A stretch of DNA of 64,000 nt from Pseudomonas monsensis (GCF_014268495.2 NZ_CP077087.1:5840501-5904500), one strand, 5' to 3'; numbered from the stretch's first letter, positions 1-9,630 are shown. Numbers and translations are program-made. The notes: generated by a model not told the origin, from the sequence alone.

Positions 1-2711
1 CCGTCATCGGCAATGGCCCGCGCGGTGATGCGCCAGCGAGTCAGTGAGTCCGGCATCTTGAAGGTGAAACGGGTTTTGCCGTCAGCACCGGTGAGCAACT
101 CTGGCTGCCAGGCGGCGGTGTCGACGTCTTCACGACGCGGACGCTCCAACACTTTCACTCCGCGTTCACTGCGGTTGGCCTTGCCCGGCGCGCCAGGGCT
201 GCCCGGCAACGCGACGTCGTAACTGATGAACGACAGGCTGGCGCTGGTGCGCACGTTGTTGCGACGCGGGTGATAGAAGAACTGGTCAATGGTCGGCGCG
301 ACTTCCGGTTGCAGCGCATAGACCATTTCATCGACCACGCTGACGGTCAGGTGCGCCGGCACCGCTTTGCCGGCGAACTGGGTGGTCAGGTCGACGGTGA
401 CGGTTTCGCCCGGCTGATACACCGCCTTGTCGGTGCTGATTGCCACGTCGATTTGCGGCGCGACCACCTTGATCCCGGCGTTCTGGAAGCTGTACTGACC
501 GCCCTTGGTGTACAGCACCGAGAAGGTCAGGTTCGGCGCGAAGTTGTCCTTCACCGGAATGCGTGCGCGGTATTGGGTGTCACTGAGTTTTTCCAGCTTC
601 AGCCAGTCGCCGCCCTTGGCCAGCAGCGCGGTGGCTTCGACCTTGTCGCGCTCCAGCGACAGCAGTGCATCGCTGACCGGCTCCGGGAACGTGATCAGCG
701 CCAGCGCTTCATCGCCGGCCTTGTACTCGGGCTTGTCGAGGACGATTTCCACAGTGCCCGGCACCGCTTTGACGCCCTCACCCGTGACCGAATGGCCGGT
801 GGCGCCGAGGACGCGACCGTGCTGATCTTTCAGCGTCAGGTTGTAAGTGCCCGGACGTTCGAAGGTGATGCTGAAGCCCTTGTCCGTCGCCGCCAGTTTG
901 CCTTCACCGGTGCTCTGGTCTTCCAGACGCACCCAGCCGTAACTGCTCGGGGTCACTGCTTTGCTCTGCTCGCTGCCGCCCTCGTTGGCGTAGCTGAACG
1001 CGACTTTGTCGTTGACCGCGCTGAAACGTTGCGGCGCGTTCAAACGGAAGCTCGCGGCGCCACGATCAATGAGGATTTCCTTGGTGGTCTTGACCCGATA
1101 CGCCGCACCATCGCTGGCGAATACGGTAAGCATGTAGCGGCTCGGTTTGTCGGCGGCCGGCAAGTCGAGGGTCGCATTGCCCTTGCTGTCGGTGGTCAGT
1201 TCAGTGCTGGTCAGTTCCACCGGGAATTGCCCGAGGTATTGCAGCTCGTTATCGACCATCGACAATTGCTGGGCACGCAGGCTCAGGGTCAGTTTGGCGT
1301 TGGCCACCGGTTTGCCGTCCGGGTAGAGCAGCACCAGGCTGCCTTTGACCGGCTCGCCGGTGCGGTAATCCTGTTTGGCCAGGTTCAGCGAAATCTCGAA
1401 GTGCGGCTTGATGTACTCGGCGACACGGAAAGCACTGCTGTAAGCCTGATCCTTATAGTTGAAACGGATCTCGTAACCACCGGCCACGGCGTTGTCCGGC
1501 AGCTGGAAACGGCCTTGGGTGCCGGCCTTGGAATCGAGTTTCAGGTCGAGGTGCTGCAGCTCGGTGCCAGTAGCGTCGAGCACGCTGACGGTGACATCCG
1601 CCGCGCCAGGCAACACCGAATCCCGCGCATTCTTGAACTCGCGACCAACGATTTTCAGCGACACCCAGTCTCCCGGGCGATACAGCGGCCGGTCGGTGAA
1701 GGCATAGAGTTTGGTGTCGTAGATTTCGCTGTCGTAATAGAAGTTCTCGGAGACGAACACTCCGCCCTCTTCGTCTTCGCCGATCACGAACGAACGCTCG
1801 GGGCTGACGTGTTTCAGGCGCAACAAACCATCGGCATCGGTGGCGCCGCTGCTCATCACACCGAGGCCGTCGGTCCACAGCACGTTGACCTTCGGCACCG
1901 AACTGCCTTCGTGTTTGCGCGCGGCCCAGACCAGCAATTCATCACCGGCAATCTTGCTCACCGCCACGGTGTTGGAAACGAAGACCATGGTGGTCGCGCG
2001 GTACTTGCCGATCAGCGCTTCAACCAGATACAGGCCCGGCTTCAACTGGCCCAACGGGATGTAGACGTTACCCGGTGCGACGCTGACGAAGTCGCTGGAC
2101 GAGCCGGCCAGATTGACCCCGGCCGGCGGCTGGATCGGCTTGGCCTGCCACAGCGGATAGCGGAACTGGCTGACTACCGGCAAACCCGGAATCAAGGCGA
2201 ATTGCGGCTGCGCGTCGTAAGGCGTCGGCGCGACCATGGCGTTGCCCATCTTCAGTTCCGGCACTTCCTCGGTGACTTGCTTGCGCGACTCGTAGGAGAA
2301 CGCGCGCTGCATCACCCGGCGGGATTTGCGGTACCAGTTGTCCCACAGGTACGCGAGGGTGTTGGACAGGCCTTCGCCCTTGAACTGGCCGTCGCTGACC
2401 ACACGGTGCAGATTCTTCTGGCGCTTGAGGAAGTCCAGCGGCTTGTCGATGCGGTACACGCGAATGTCGGCGCCGCCATAAGGCTCCATGCGGAAGCGGC
2501 GATAGTCGCGGCCCGGTGCTTCGAGGCGCACCATCGCCTGTTCGTCCGCCGCGAAACTGCTGTCGGCGAGCAGGAAGAAGCTTTCACCGGAGACCGGCGT
2601 GTAGCCGCTCGGCTCCACCGAATCTTCAGCGTTGACGGTCGCCAATGGCAGCAACAGCGCCAGCAGCAGGGGAATTCGAGCGCAGAGTCGCAACATGCGG
2701 GCACCGGTCAT
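1..2711 (-). CDS. yfaS: Bacterial alpha-2-macroglobulin family protein, YfaS-like (3' end cut by window)
   Basis: About 903 N-terminal residues are visible; the frame stays open through base 1. The protein opens with a secretion signal (MLRLCARIPLLLALLLPLA) and then runs into repeated beta-sandwich MG-type segments with phrases such as FTDRPLYRPGDWV and STDKAVYQPGETV, typical of the macroglobulin MG2 domains. Bacterial A2Ms are periplasmic protease-trapping proteins; the thioester and complement-type domains would lie outside the window, so trapping cannot be judged. The chosen start at 2711 forms an ATGA overlap with the upstream yfaT stop; an in-frame ATG at 2696 is the alternative, and neither has a clear Shine-Dalgarno. 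It is the last visible gene of a yfaP-yfaA-yfaT-yfaS operon, matching the E. coli yfa gene set. Confidence 0.88.
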   Translation of the reverse strand, partial: MTGARMLRLCARIPLLLALLLPLATVNAEDSVEPSGYTPVSGESFFLLADSSFAADEQAMVRLEAPGRDYRRFRMEPYGGADIRVYRIDKPLDFLKRQKNLHRVVSDGQFKGEGLSNTLAYLWDNWYRKSRRVMQRAFSYESRKQVTEEVPELKMGNAMVAPTPYDAQPQFALIPGLPVVSQFRYPLWQAKPIQPPAGVNLAGSSSDFVSVAPGNVYIPLGQLKPGLYLVEALIGKYRATTMVFVSNTVAVSKIAGDELLVWAARKHEGSSVPKVNVLWTDGLGVMSSGATDADGLLRLKHVSPERSFVIGEDEEGGVFVSENFYYDSEIYDTKLYAFTDRPLYRPGDWVSLKIVGREFKNARDSVLPGAADVTVSVLDATGTELQHLDLKLDSKAGTQGRFQLPDNAVAGGYEIRFNYKDQAYSSAFRVAEYIKPHFEISLNLAKQDYRTGEPVKGSLVLLYPDGKPVANAKLTLSLRAQQLSMVDNELQYLGQFPVELTSTELTTDSKGNATLDLPAADKPSRYMLTVFASDGAAYRVKTTKEILIDRGAASFRLNAPQRFSAVNDKVAFSYANEGGSEQSKAVTPSSYGWVRLEDQSTGEGKLAATDKGFSITFERPGTYNLTLKDQHGRVLGATGHSVTGEGVKAVPGTVEIVLDKPEYKAGDEALALITFPEPVSDALLSLERDKVEATALLAKGGDWLKLEKLSDTQYRARIPVKDNFAPNLTFSVLYTKGGQYSFQNAGIKVVAPQIDVAISTDKAVYQPGETVTVDLTTQFAGKAVPAHLTVSVVDEMVYALQPEVAPTIDQFFYHPRRNNVRTSASLSFISYDVALPGSPGAPGKANRSERGVKVLERPRREDVDTAAWQPELLTGADGKTRFTFKMPDSLTRWRITARAIADD

Positions 2712-3346
2712 TGGGAGAGAAAGTTCAGTCGATAGACGCCGATGAAGTTGGGGTTGGCTGCGTCGGGTATCCATCGGGTGTCCTTCCATGTCATGAGTTG
2801 CTGCAGGCTTGCCGAACGCATGCCGTTGTCAGTGGGGGTGGTCGTGCCGGTGTGATAGGCGATGTAGCGGCCCATCCAGATCATCAGGTGCTGGTCGTCG
2901 CCCTGATCGAAAAACATCAGGTCGCCGGGGCGCGCCTGAGACACGTCGCGGCTGACCAGATGGCTGTTGAACTGAATCAGTTTGATCGCGTTGACGTACG
3001 GCCCGACCTTGCCGCCGCCCTGCTGCCATTGCTGGGCGAGCTTGCGCTGCTCATCGCTCAGCGACAGCTCCGGCGGCAGGTAGCGATTGGACAGGCCGTT
3101 GCTGCGCAGCCACTTGTCGTCATGGACTTTCAGCGCTTCGTTGGCGGCGAAACGCACCAGTCCGGCGCAGTCCTGCTGATACCAGCGCGGGCTCGGGCCC
3201 TGACTCAGTTGCTCCTGAGCGATGCGCACGAACCAGGCGCGGAACACCTGTGATTGCGCCGGATCGAGCGCCGGCGCTTCGATGGCACGAGCGCCCGCAC
3301 TGAGCAACAGCGCGAGCAGGCCGAGGCTGCGGATCAATGCCGTCAC
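2708..3346 (-). CDS. yfaT: DUF1175 family protein, YfaT-like, NlpC/P60-like fold
   Basis: A 212-residue exported protein with signal sequence LGLLALLLSAGARA. The segment DCAGLVRFAANEAL followed later by PGDLMFFDQGDDQHLMIW looks like the Cys and His motifs of NlpC/P60 cysteine hydrolases, so a periplasmic hydrolase is a reasonable inference; DUF1175 has no proven activity that I know of. I chose the GTG at 3346 because it overlaps the yfaA stop as GTGA and has GGAAAG 4 nt upstream; ATGs at 3358 and 3373 are longer alternatives with poor ribosome sites. It lies between the DUF2138 and macroglobulin genes, with overlaps at both ends, so it is translationally coupled. Confidence 0.85.
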   Translation of the reverse strand: MTALIRSLGLLALLLSAGARAIEAPALDPAQSQVFRAWFVRIAQEQLSQGPSPRWYQQDCAGLVRFAANEALKVHDDKWLRSNGLSNRYLPPELSLSDEQRKLAQQWQQGGGKVGPYVNAIKLIQFNSHLVSRDVSQARPGDLMFFDQGDDQHLMIWMGRYIAYHTGTTTPTDNGMRSASLQQLMTWKDTRWIPDAANPNFIGVYRLNFLSQ

Positions 3347-5055
3347 AGCGCTTTCCATTCCAGCGGCAGCCATTGCCAGTGGCCGTCAGGCTCGCTGCCT
3401 TGCGGCAGGGTCAGGGCGTATTTGCCGTAGCCGCCGAGGGTGCGCAGTTTCGGGATCAGGTAGGTTTGCGCGGCGTTGTAGAACACCGGCTCCATGTCCT
3501 GCGGCAGGCTGTCGAGGGTTTCGTGTTGCATCAGTTGCGCCATCGAGTCCGGGCCGAAGTAGATCGGCATCAGCACGTCTTTGGGCAGCACGTCGGCCAT
3601 CGGCGGGAAGCGCTTGTCGAGGGTGCCGAGGGCCTTGTCGACCAGTTTGTCGTCGAGGGAAAACAGCAGCGTCGAACCATGACGGGCGAGGCTGACTTTC
3701 ATGAAGGCGCGGCCGCTGATCGCGTCCGGGTTTTCGGCAGTTTTTGCCGCGTAAGGGCCGAAGTTCGAGCTGACCTGGCGCTGCCAGACGTGGTTCTGGC
3801 CTTCCTGCTTCTCGACCACCGGGAACACGCTTTCTGCAACGTTGGGTTCGAAAGCGCCGACCATCGAGCCGAACAACTTGCCGAGATCGCCATCAAGCTT
3901 GCTGCTGTCTTCGTCCTTCAGGCTCGCCACCAGCAAAGGTGTGTACAGCCGCGAATCGGCGTACCAGCACAGGCCCGCCGCGCCGGCCACGTGCTCGGTA
4001 AGGGTCTGCGCCACGGCCTCTTCGGCGCCCAGTTTCACCAGCAATGGTTTCTGCGGTTCGGCGGCCACCGGCAGGGTCACGCAGGCACTGGCACCGAGCG
4101 GCATGGCTTGCCACACCGGTTTGAAATCGAAGTCCGGCTGGTTATCCAGCTCATCCATGGCGAGGTAGCTGTGCCAGCCCTTGTCGTCCATGTCGAAACG
4201 CAGGCCGGCGAAGTTCGGAATAAAGCGCTGATAGCCCATGGCAAGGACGCTGGCGTTGACCGACAGACGCTGTTTGGTTTCCGGGGTTTTCGCCGGCAGA
4301 CCGAACGCTTCAGGGAACAGTTTTTCGCCATTGAGCAGCGCCGCCAGCGCTTGTGGCGAGACGTGGCCCGATTCTTCAGACGCACCGCTTTGCGGGTCGT
4401 AGTACTTGGCCGGGTTGGACACCACCACCAGTTTGTCGCCGTGGGAAGCGAACAGCAGGGCTTTGCTGGCGTTGTAGGTCAGTTGGTACAGCGGCACCGT
4501 ATCGCCACCGACCTTGAGTTCGCCCATCTGACTGAGCTGCGTGTCATCCAGCGCAACTTTCGCCAGCGGCTCCAGCAGTTTTGCCAGCCCGCCACGATCC
4601 ATTACCAGCAGGAAATCCTTGAGCCGGCCATCAGCACCACGCCACAGCGCCACATCGGCCGGTTGATCGAAAAGCTGTTCGATCAGGCTGTCCTGCAGTT
4701 TCAGATCATGCTCGTAGATGATCCGGCGCAGACTGCCGATCAGGCCGAGGCGGTCAGCGTGAGTTTCGTAATAGAAGACGAAATCCTCGGTGAGCGTGGC
4801 CTTGAGGAACGGCACCGTCAGCAGGTCCTTGGGCAACTGGCTCAGGGAGCGGGTTTCCAGCAGCGCATCGGGGCGGCTCAGGCCGAGTTTGTCGCTGGCC
4901 AGTGCAGCGGGCGGCAACTTGGGTTTGTGCAGCAGCCAGCCGAGCCCACCGGCCGCGCCGGCCACCAGGGCCAGGCCGATCAGCAGCGCCGGCCAGCGCC
5001 GGGAAGGTTGGCCGGCAGGTGTCGGGACGGCCGGAGAAGCAGCGTTATCACTCAT
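3343..5055 (-). CDS. yfaA: DUF2138 family protein, YfaA-like
   Basis: A 570-residue protein with a short cytoplasmic Pro-rich N-terminus and one hydrophobic anchor (ALLIGLALVAGAAGGLGWLL, roughly residues 25-45), followed by a long soluble, presumably periplasmic, domain with no recognised catalytic motif. The family is known only from its link with yfaP, yfaT and the macroglobulin yfaS, so a role in that envelope system is inferred from context. Start: ATG at 5055; a GTG two codons upstream (5061) is also possible and neither site has a strong Shine-Dalgarno. Its stop overlaps the yfaT start. Confidence 0.82.
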   Translation of the reverse strand: MSDNAASPAVPTPAGQPSRRWPALLIGLALVAGAAGGLGWLLHKPKLPPAALASDKLGLSRPDALLETRSLSQLPKDLLTVPFLKATLTEDFVFYYETHADRLGLIGSLRRIIYEHDLKLQDSLIEQLFDQPADVALWRGADGRLKDFLLVMDRGGLAKLLEPLAKVALDDTQLSQMGELKVGGDTVPLYQLTYNASKALLFASHGDKLVVVSNPAKYYDPQSGASEESGHVSPQALAALLNGEKLFPEAFGLPAKTPETKQRLSVNASVLAMGYQRFIPNFAGLRFDMDDKGWHSYLAMDELDNQPDFDFKPVWQAMPLGASACVTLPVAAEPQKPLLVKLGAEEAVAQTLTEHVAGAAGLCWYADSRLYTPLLVASLKDEDSSKLDGDLGKLFGSMVGAFEPNVAESVFPVVEKQEGQNHVWQRQVSSNFGPYAAKTAENPDAISGRAFMKVSLARHGSTLLFSLDDKLVDKALGTLDKRFPPMADVLPKDVLMPIYFGPDSMAQLMQHETLDSLPQDMEPVFYNAAQTYLIPKLRTLGGYGKYALTLPQGSEPDGHWQWLPLEWKAL

Positions 5056-5093
5056 GTTCACAAAACCCGAAGTTCATCCGTGGTGCGGGATGC

Positions 5094-5885
5094 TTAATAG
5101 TTGAAAGTCTTGACCAGCAGCAGATCACCGATCGCCCGCAGGGGCACGATGAATGTTTCGCGTTTTTCGTCGACCGTGTTTTCGTTGAGCACCAGCGTGA
5201 TCTGCGAGGTGATGACCTCGTTCTGATTGCTCGCCTCCTCGAAGTTATAGCCGCCGTCGCCGAAGTTGCCCCAATAGTTGACGTAAACCAGATAAGTGCC
5301 ATGCAGCGGCGCGGTCATGGTGAACATTTCCGGGCCGGGGCCATCGACGCCGTCCGGATCGAGCCCGCCGCCGTTGGTCAGCGCCGTGTGGGCGAAGAAC
5401 GCATGCTGGCCGTCCGGCGTGATGATGTGCAGATCGAGTTCGGCCTTGGGATCGTCCCAGCCCAGTACCACGCGGATCTTCGCCGGGGTGCGCAGGTTGT
5501 TCGCTTCATAGAACTGCACGCGCTTGAGCGACTGGCCCTCGGCGCTGCGCACTTCGACACTGTTGGAGCCGGCGCCGAACGCATACGGCCGGGCGAAACG
5601 CCCATCATCGTCGGTGTACAGATTCAATGGATTGCCGTTCACCGCCAGCGTGTGCGGCCCGCGCTGATTGCCGATGGCCTTGAGCTGGCCCTGAATCATC
5701 GTGCGATTGCGCTGAATGCCACGGTCGATCGGCGGCGTGGGGTAAGCGACTTGCGGGTTTTCACTGCGGTCGAGCAGGCCGTGGTAACGCCAGCCACCGG
5801 ACGGTTCCGACAGTTCAGCATTCGGTGCCGCGAGCAGCGCAGGCGCGCAGGCCAGGCCAATCAGCAGCCAAAGAAATGAACGCAT
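5094..5885 (-). CDS. yfaP: DUF2135 family protein, YfaP-like
   Basis: A 263-residue exported protein: signal peptide MRSFLWLLIGLACAPALLAA, then a beta-rich domain containing RVVLGWDDPKAELDLHIITP and GTYLVYVNYWGNFGDGG, the DUF2135 hallmark. The ATG is preceded by AGGAGG at a good distance, the best ribosome site of the operon, so this is very likely the first gene of yfaP-yfaA-yfaT-yfaS. Function is unproven; the genomic partnership with a periplasmic macroglobulin suggests a periplasmic accessory factor. Confidence 0.86.
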   Translation of the reverse strand: MRSFLWLLIGLACAPALLAAPNAELSEPSGGWRYHGLLDRSENPQVAYPTPPIDRGIQRNRTMIQGQLKAIGNQRGPHTLAVNGNPLNLYTDDDGRFARPYAFGAGSNSVEVRSAEGQSLKRVQFYEANNLRTPAKIRVVLGWDDPKAELDLHIITPDGQHAFFAHTALTNGGGLDPDGVDGPGPEMFTMTAPLHGTYLVYVNYWGNFGDGGYNFEEASNQNEVITSQITLVLNENTVDEKRETFIVPLRAIGDLLLVKTFNY

Positions 5886-6120
5886 GTAATGCCTCCTGCC
5901 ATGCCTGAACGAAACCTTGCACCCGATCCTCGGTACTTCACAGCGGTGGAAACTGCGTTTCGTCTGAAAGACCCGTGACTGCCGGGTCGTAGAAGGCGCG
6001 AAGATTAGCGATTCGGCAGTTTTTTAACAATCGGATACATCTGCATTTGCGGTGGGAATCACGCAGTTTTGTTGAGCGTGAGCCGAATACGCCTCAGCCC
6101 CGACATTTCACATTAACTTT

Positions 6121-6251
6121 GTGGCGAGGGGATTTATCCCCGCTCGGCTGCGCAGCAGTCGTAAAACCGGCGACTTCGATTTTCCTGAGAGTATCGGTTG
6201 TCTGATTCCAGGGTTGCTGCGCAACCCAACGGGGATAAATCCCCTCGCCAC
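6121..6251. repeat. REP-type inverted repeat pair (GGGGATTTATCCCC class)
   Basis: Arms at 6121-6142 (GTGGCGAGGGGATTTATCCC...) and 6230-6251 are reverse complements and flank about 90 nt of less ordered sequence. The same class recurs at 36375-36508. It sits in the 465-bp gap between yfaP and xseB (5886-6350). Apart from an upstream region for yfaP next to its start and the short xseB leader, I see no gene in that gap. Confidence 0.8.
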
Positions 6252-6350
6252 AGGGTTATGTGCGCGGCTTTGGACGGGGCACCTCATTTGCCCATAAACC
6301 CCCTATCTGCTAGTGTCGCGCCGGTTTAACGTCAACCGGAAACTGCCGCC

Positions 6351-6593
6351 ATGGCCCGCAAAAAAGCTGCACTGGATTTCGAACAGTCCCTCGCCGACCT
6401 GCAAACACTGGTCGAGCGTCTGGAGAACGGTGAATTGTCGCTGGAAGACTCGCTGACCGCTTTCGAGCAGGGCATCGGCCTGACCCGTGACTGCCAGGCA
6501 GCGCTGGCCCAGGCCGAGCAGAAAGTGCAGGTGCTGCTCGAGCGCGATGGCGAACTCGCCGAGGAACCCTTCGACGCGGAACAGCCAGAATGA
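6351..6593 (+). CDS. xseB: Exodeoxyribonuclease VII small subunit
   Basis: 80 residues, the usual length for XseB, with the family core FEQSLADLQTLVERLENGELSLEDSLTAFEQGI. It pairs with XseA to form the exonuclease that degrades single-stranded DNA to acid-soluble oligonucleotides in the cytoplasm. Its stop overlaps the ispA start (ATGA), the normal arrangement in Pseudomonas and enterics, so xseB-ispA-dxs behave as one isoprenoid operon. Confidence 0.95.
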   Translation: MARKKAALDFEQSLADLQTLVERLENGELSLEDSLTAFEQGIGLTRDCQAALAQAEQKVQVLLERDGELAEEPFDAEQPE

Positions 6594-7477
6594 TTGCGGC
6601 GTATTCGGCGACCAGCCAGGCCAGGGTCAATGCGGCACTGGAAACCCTGTTCAACGCCCCGTTGCCGCAATTGGCACGCCTCTACGAAGCCATGCGCTAC
6701 AGCGTGATGAACGGCGGCAAACGCGTGCGGCCGCTGCTTGCCTATGCGGCGTGCGAAGCGCTCGGCGGCAAGGCTGAGCAGGCCAATGGCGCAGCCTGCG
6801 CGGTTGAATTGATTCACGCCTATTCGCTGGTGCACGACGACTTGCCGGCGATGGACGACGACGATCTGCGTCGCGGCCAGCCCACCACCCACAAGAAATT
6901 CGACGAAGCCTGCGCGATCCTTGCCGGTGACGGTTTGCAGAGCCTGGCCTTCAGCGCCCTGCTCGACCCGCGCCTGAGCGACCTCGACGCCGACATCCGT
7001 CTGCAACAGGTCACGGCGCTGGCGCACGCGGCAGGCCCGGCGGGCATGGTCGGCGGTCAGGCCATCGACCTCGGTTCGGTCGGTCTGAAGCTCGACCAGC
7101 AAGCCCTTGAACAGATGCATCGGCACAAAACCGGGGCGCTGATCGAAGTCAGCGTCAAGCTCGGCGCCCTCGCCAGCGGCCGTGCCGAACCGGATGAACT
7201 CAAGGCCCTGCAGACTTATGCACAGGCCATCGGTCTGGCCTTCCAGGTGCAGGACGACATCCTCGACGTCGAAAGCGATACCGAAACCCTCGGCAAACGC
7301 CAGGGCGCCGACATCGCGCGCGACAAGCCGACCTACCCGGCCCTGCTCGGTCTCGACGCGGCCAAGGCCTACGCCCTGGAACTGCGCGACCAGGCCCTGC
7401 ACGCCCTGCGACCGTTTGACGCGGCAGCCGAGCCCTTGCGCGAGCTGGCCCGGTATATCGTCGAGCGGCGCAACTGA
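6590..7477 (+). CDS. ispA: (2E,6E)-Farnesyl diphosphate synthase
   Basis: 295 residues with both Asp-rich prenyltransferase motifs: DDLPAMDDDDLRRG (first, with the chain-length region before it) and QVQDDILD (second), plus GGKRVRPLL near the N-terminus. It condenses IPP with DMAPP/GPP to make farnesyl diphosphate for ubiquinone, undecaprenyl phosphate and heme O. It is overlapped with xseB and followed 91 bp later by dxs. Confidence 0.97.
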   Translation: MIAAYSATSQARVNAALETLFNAPLPQLARLYEAMRYSVMNGGKRVRPLLAYAACEALGGKAEQANGAACAVELIHAYSLVHDDLPAMDDDDLRRGQPTTHKKFDEACAILAGDGLQSLAFSALLDPRLSDLDADIRLQQVTALAHAAGPAGMVGGQAIDLGSVGLKLDQQALEQMHRHKTGALIEVSVKLGALASGRAEPDELKALQTYAQAIGLAFQVQDDILDVESDTETLGKRQGADIARDKPTYPALLGLDAAKAYALELRDQALHALRPFDAAAEPLRELARYIVERRN

Positions 7478-7568
7478 CGGCGAATCAGCCAAAAAAGACC
7501 AACGCGTGGGCAGGGGGCGATGCATCAGGTAAACTGCCGCATCTTTTATACCTATAACGATTCGCCTG

Positions 7569-9467
7569 ATGCCCACGACGTTTCATGAGATTCCCCGCAA
7601 GCGCCCGACCACGCCCCTGCTCGACCGCGCGAACACGCCGGACGGCCTGCGCCGGTTAGGCGAAGCCGAGCTGGAAACCCTGGCCGATGAGTTGCGCCTG
7701 GAATTGCTCTACACGGTCGGCCAGACCGGTGGGCATTTCGGTGCAGGCCTGGGCGTCATCGAGCTGACCATCGCGTTGCATTACGTGTTCGACACCCCGG
7801 ATGACCGGCTGGTGTGGGACGTGGGTCATCAGGCGTATCCGCACAAGATCCTCACCGGTCGTCGCCAGCGCATGGAAACCCTGCGCCAGAAGGACGGCAT
7901 CGCTGCCTTTCCGCGTCGCGCCGAGAGCGAGTACGACACCTTTGGCGTCGGCCACTCCAGCACCTCGATCAGTGCCGCGCTGGGCATGGCGATTGCCGCC
8001 CGCCTGCAAAACAGCGATCGCAAGGCGATCGCGGTGATCGGCGACGGCGCGTTGACCGCCGGCATGGCCTTCGAGGCGCTGAACCACGCGCCGGAAGTGA
8101 ACGCCAACATGCTGGTGATCCTCAACGACAACGACATGTCGATCTCGCGCAACGTTGGCGGGCTGTCGAATTATCTGGCGAAGATTCTTTCCAGCCGTAC
8201 CTACGCGAGCATGCGTGAGGGCAGCAAGAAAGTCCTGTCGCGCCTGCCCGGTGCCTGGGAAATCGCCCGTCGCACCGAAGAATACGCCAAGGGCATGCTG
8301 GTTCCCGGCACCCTGTTCGAAGAGCTGGGCTGGAACTACATCGGCCCGATCGACGGCCACGACCTGCCGACCCTGATCGCCACCCTGCGCAACATGCGCG
8401 ATCTGAAAGGCCCGCAGTTCCTGCACATCGTCACCAAGAAAGGCAAAGGTTTCGCCCCGGCGGAAGTCGATCCGATCGGTTACCACGCGATCACCAAACT
8501 CGAACCTCTGGATGCTCCGGCCGCTGCGCCGAAAAAGGCCAGCGGGCCAAAGTATTCGGCGGTGTTCGGCGAATGGCTGTGTGACATGGCGGCGGCTGAC
8601 CCGCGTCTGGTCGGGATCACCCCGGCGATGAAGGAAGGCTCGGACCTGGTGGCGTTCAGCGAACGCTTCCCGCTGCGCTACTTCGACGTGGCCATTGCCG
8701 AACAGCACGCCGTGACGTTCGCCGCCGGCATGGCCTGCGAAGGCGCCAAACCGGTGGTGGCGATCTACTCGACGTTCCTGCAACGCGGCTACGACCAGTT
8801 GGTGCATGACGTCGCGGTGCAAAACCTCGACGTGCTGTTCGCCATCGACCGCGCCGGTCTGGTGGGCGAAGACGGCCCGACTCACGCCGGCAGCTTCGAC
8901 CTGTCGTACCTGCGCTGCATCCCGGGCATGGTCATCATGACCCCGAGCGATGAAAACGAACTGCGCAAGATGCTCACCACCGGCCACCTGTACAACGGCC
9001 CGGCGGCAGTGCGTTACCCGCGCGGCACCGGCCCGAATGCGACCATCGACAAGGATCTCGAGCCGATCGAAATCGGCAAAGGCATCGTCCGTCGTCAGGG
9101 CAGTAAAGTCGCTCTGCTGGTGTTCGGCGTGCAACTGACCGAAGCCCTGAAAGTCGCCGAGAAGCTGGATGCGACCGTGGTCGACATGCGCTTCGTCAAG
9201 CCACTGGATGAGGCACTGGTGCGCGAGATCGCCGCTGGCCACGAGCTGCTGGTGACGATCGAAGAGAACGCGATCATGGGCGGCGCCGGTGGCGCGGTCA
9301 GCGAGTTCCTGGCGCGGGAAAACATCCTCAAGTCGATCCTGCACCTGGGCTTGCCGGACATCTACGTCGAGCACGCGAAGCCTGCGCAAATGCTGGCAGA
9401 GTGCGGGCTGGACGAGGCCGGCATCGAGGCCGCGATCCGCGAGCGTCTGCAACTGCTCAACCGCTAA
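7569..9467 (+). CDS. dxs: 1-Deoxy-D-xylulose-5-phosphate synthase
   Basis: 632 residues, full length. The thiamine-diphosphate motif is visible (GDGALTAGMAFEALNHAPEV, with the downstream NDNDMSIS), preceded by GHSSTSISAALGMA, and the transketolase pyrimidine domain has DVAIAEQHAVTFAAGMA. It condenses pyruvate and glyceraldehyde-3-phosphate to DXP, the first step of the MEP isoprenoid pathway and a precursor for thiamine and pyridoxal. It follows ispA on the same strand, so the pathway's entry and product-using genes are adjacent. The region before the start lacks an obvious Shine-Dalgarno. Confidence 0.97.
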   Translation: MPTTFHEIPRKRPTTPLLDRANTPDGLRRLGEAELETLADELRLELLYTVGQTGGHFGAGLGVIELTIALHYVFDTPDDRLVWDVGHQAYPHKILTGRRQRMETLRQKDGIAAFPRRAESEYDTFGVGHSSTSISAALGMAIAARLQNSDRKAIAVIGDGALTAGMAFEALNHAPEVNANMLVILNDNDMSISRNVGGLSNYLAKILSSRTYASMREGSKKVLSRLPGAWEIARRTEEYAKGMLVPGTLFEELGWNYIGPIDGHDLPTLIATLRNMRDLKGPQFLHIVTKKGKGFAPAEVDPIGYHAITKLEPLDAPAAAPKKASGPKYSAVFGEWLCDMAAADPRLVGITPAMKEGSDLVAFSERFPLRYFDVAIAEQHAVTFAAGMACEGAKPVVAIYSTFLQRGYDQLVHDVAVQNLDVLFAIDRAGLVGEDGPTHAGSFDLSYLRCIPGMVIMTPSDENELRKMLTTGHLYNGPAAVRYPRGTGPNATIDKDLEPIEIGKGIVRRQGSKVALLVFGVQLTEALKVAEKLDATVVDMRFVKPLDEALVREIAAGHELLVTIEENAIMGGAGGAVSEFLARENILKSILHLGLPDIYVEHAKPAQMLAECGLDEAGIEAAIRERLQLLNR

Positions 9468-9485
9468 TCCGCTAACACACCGTCC

Positions 9486-9577
9486 CTGTGGGAGCGGGCT
9501 TGCCCGCGAAGAGGTTGGCACATCCAGCATCCATGTTGATTGTGCCGACGCTTTCGCGGGCAAGCCCGCTCCCACAG
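9486..9577. repeat. REP inverted repeat pair
   Basis: CTGTGGGAGCGGGCTTGCCC at 9486 and its reverse complement ending at 9577, spaced by about 40 nt. It lies just downstream of dxs and fills most of the dxs-btuB gap. Confidence 0.85.
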
Positions 9578-9630
9578 TGTTTTGTGCAGCTACGAAATCT
9601 GTGTACACCTGAAAGACCTACGGATCACCG

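Noticed and set aside
270..2735. An 821-codon open frame on the plus strand
   Set aside because: It is a shadow of the minus-strand macroglobulin gene: the opposite frame shows signal peptide, MG domains and operon fit; the plus frame has no family likeness.
3337..5097. A 586-codon plus-strand frame opposite yfaA
   Set aside because: High-GC antisense frame with no recognisable domain; yfaA fits its conserved operon.
7656..9608. A 650-codon minus-strand frame opposite dxs
   Set aside because: Antisense shadow of an unmistakable dxs gene; no ribosome site or family features.
9578..9630. Possible cobalamin riboswitch before btuB
   Set aside because: Only about 50 bp remain between the REP and the ATG, too short, with no B12-box sequence.
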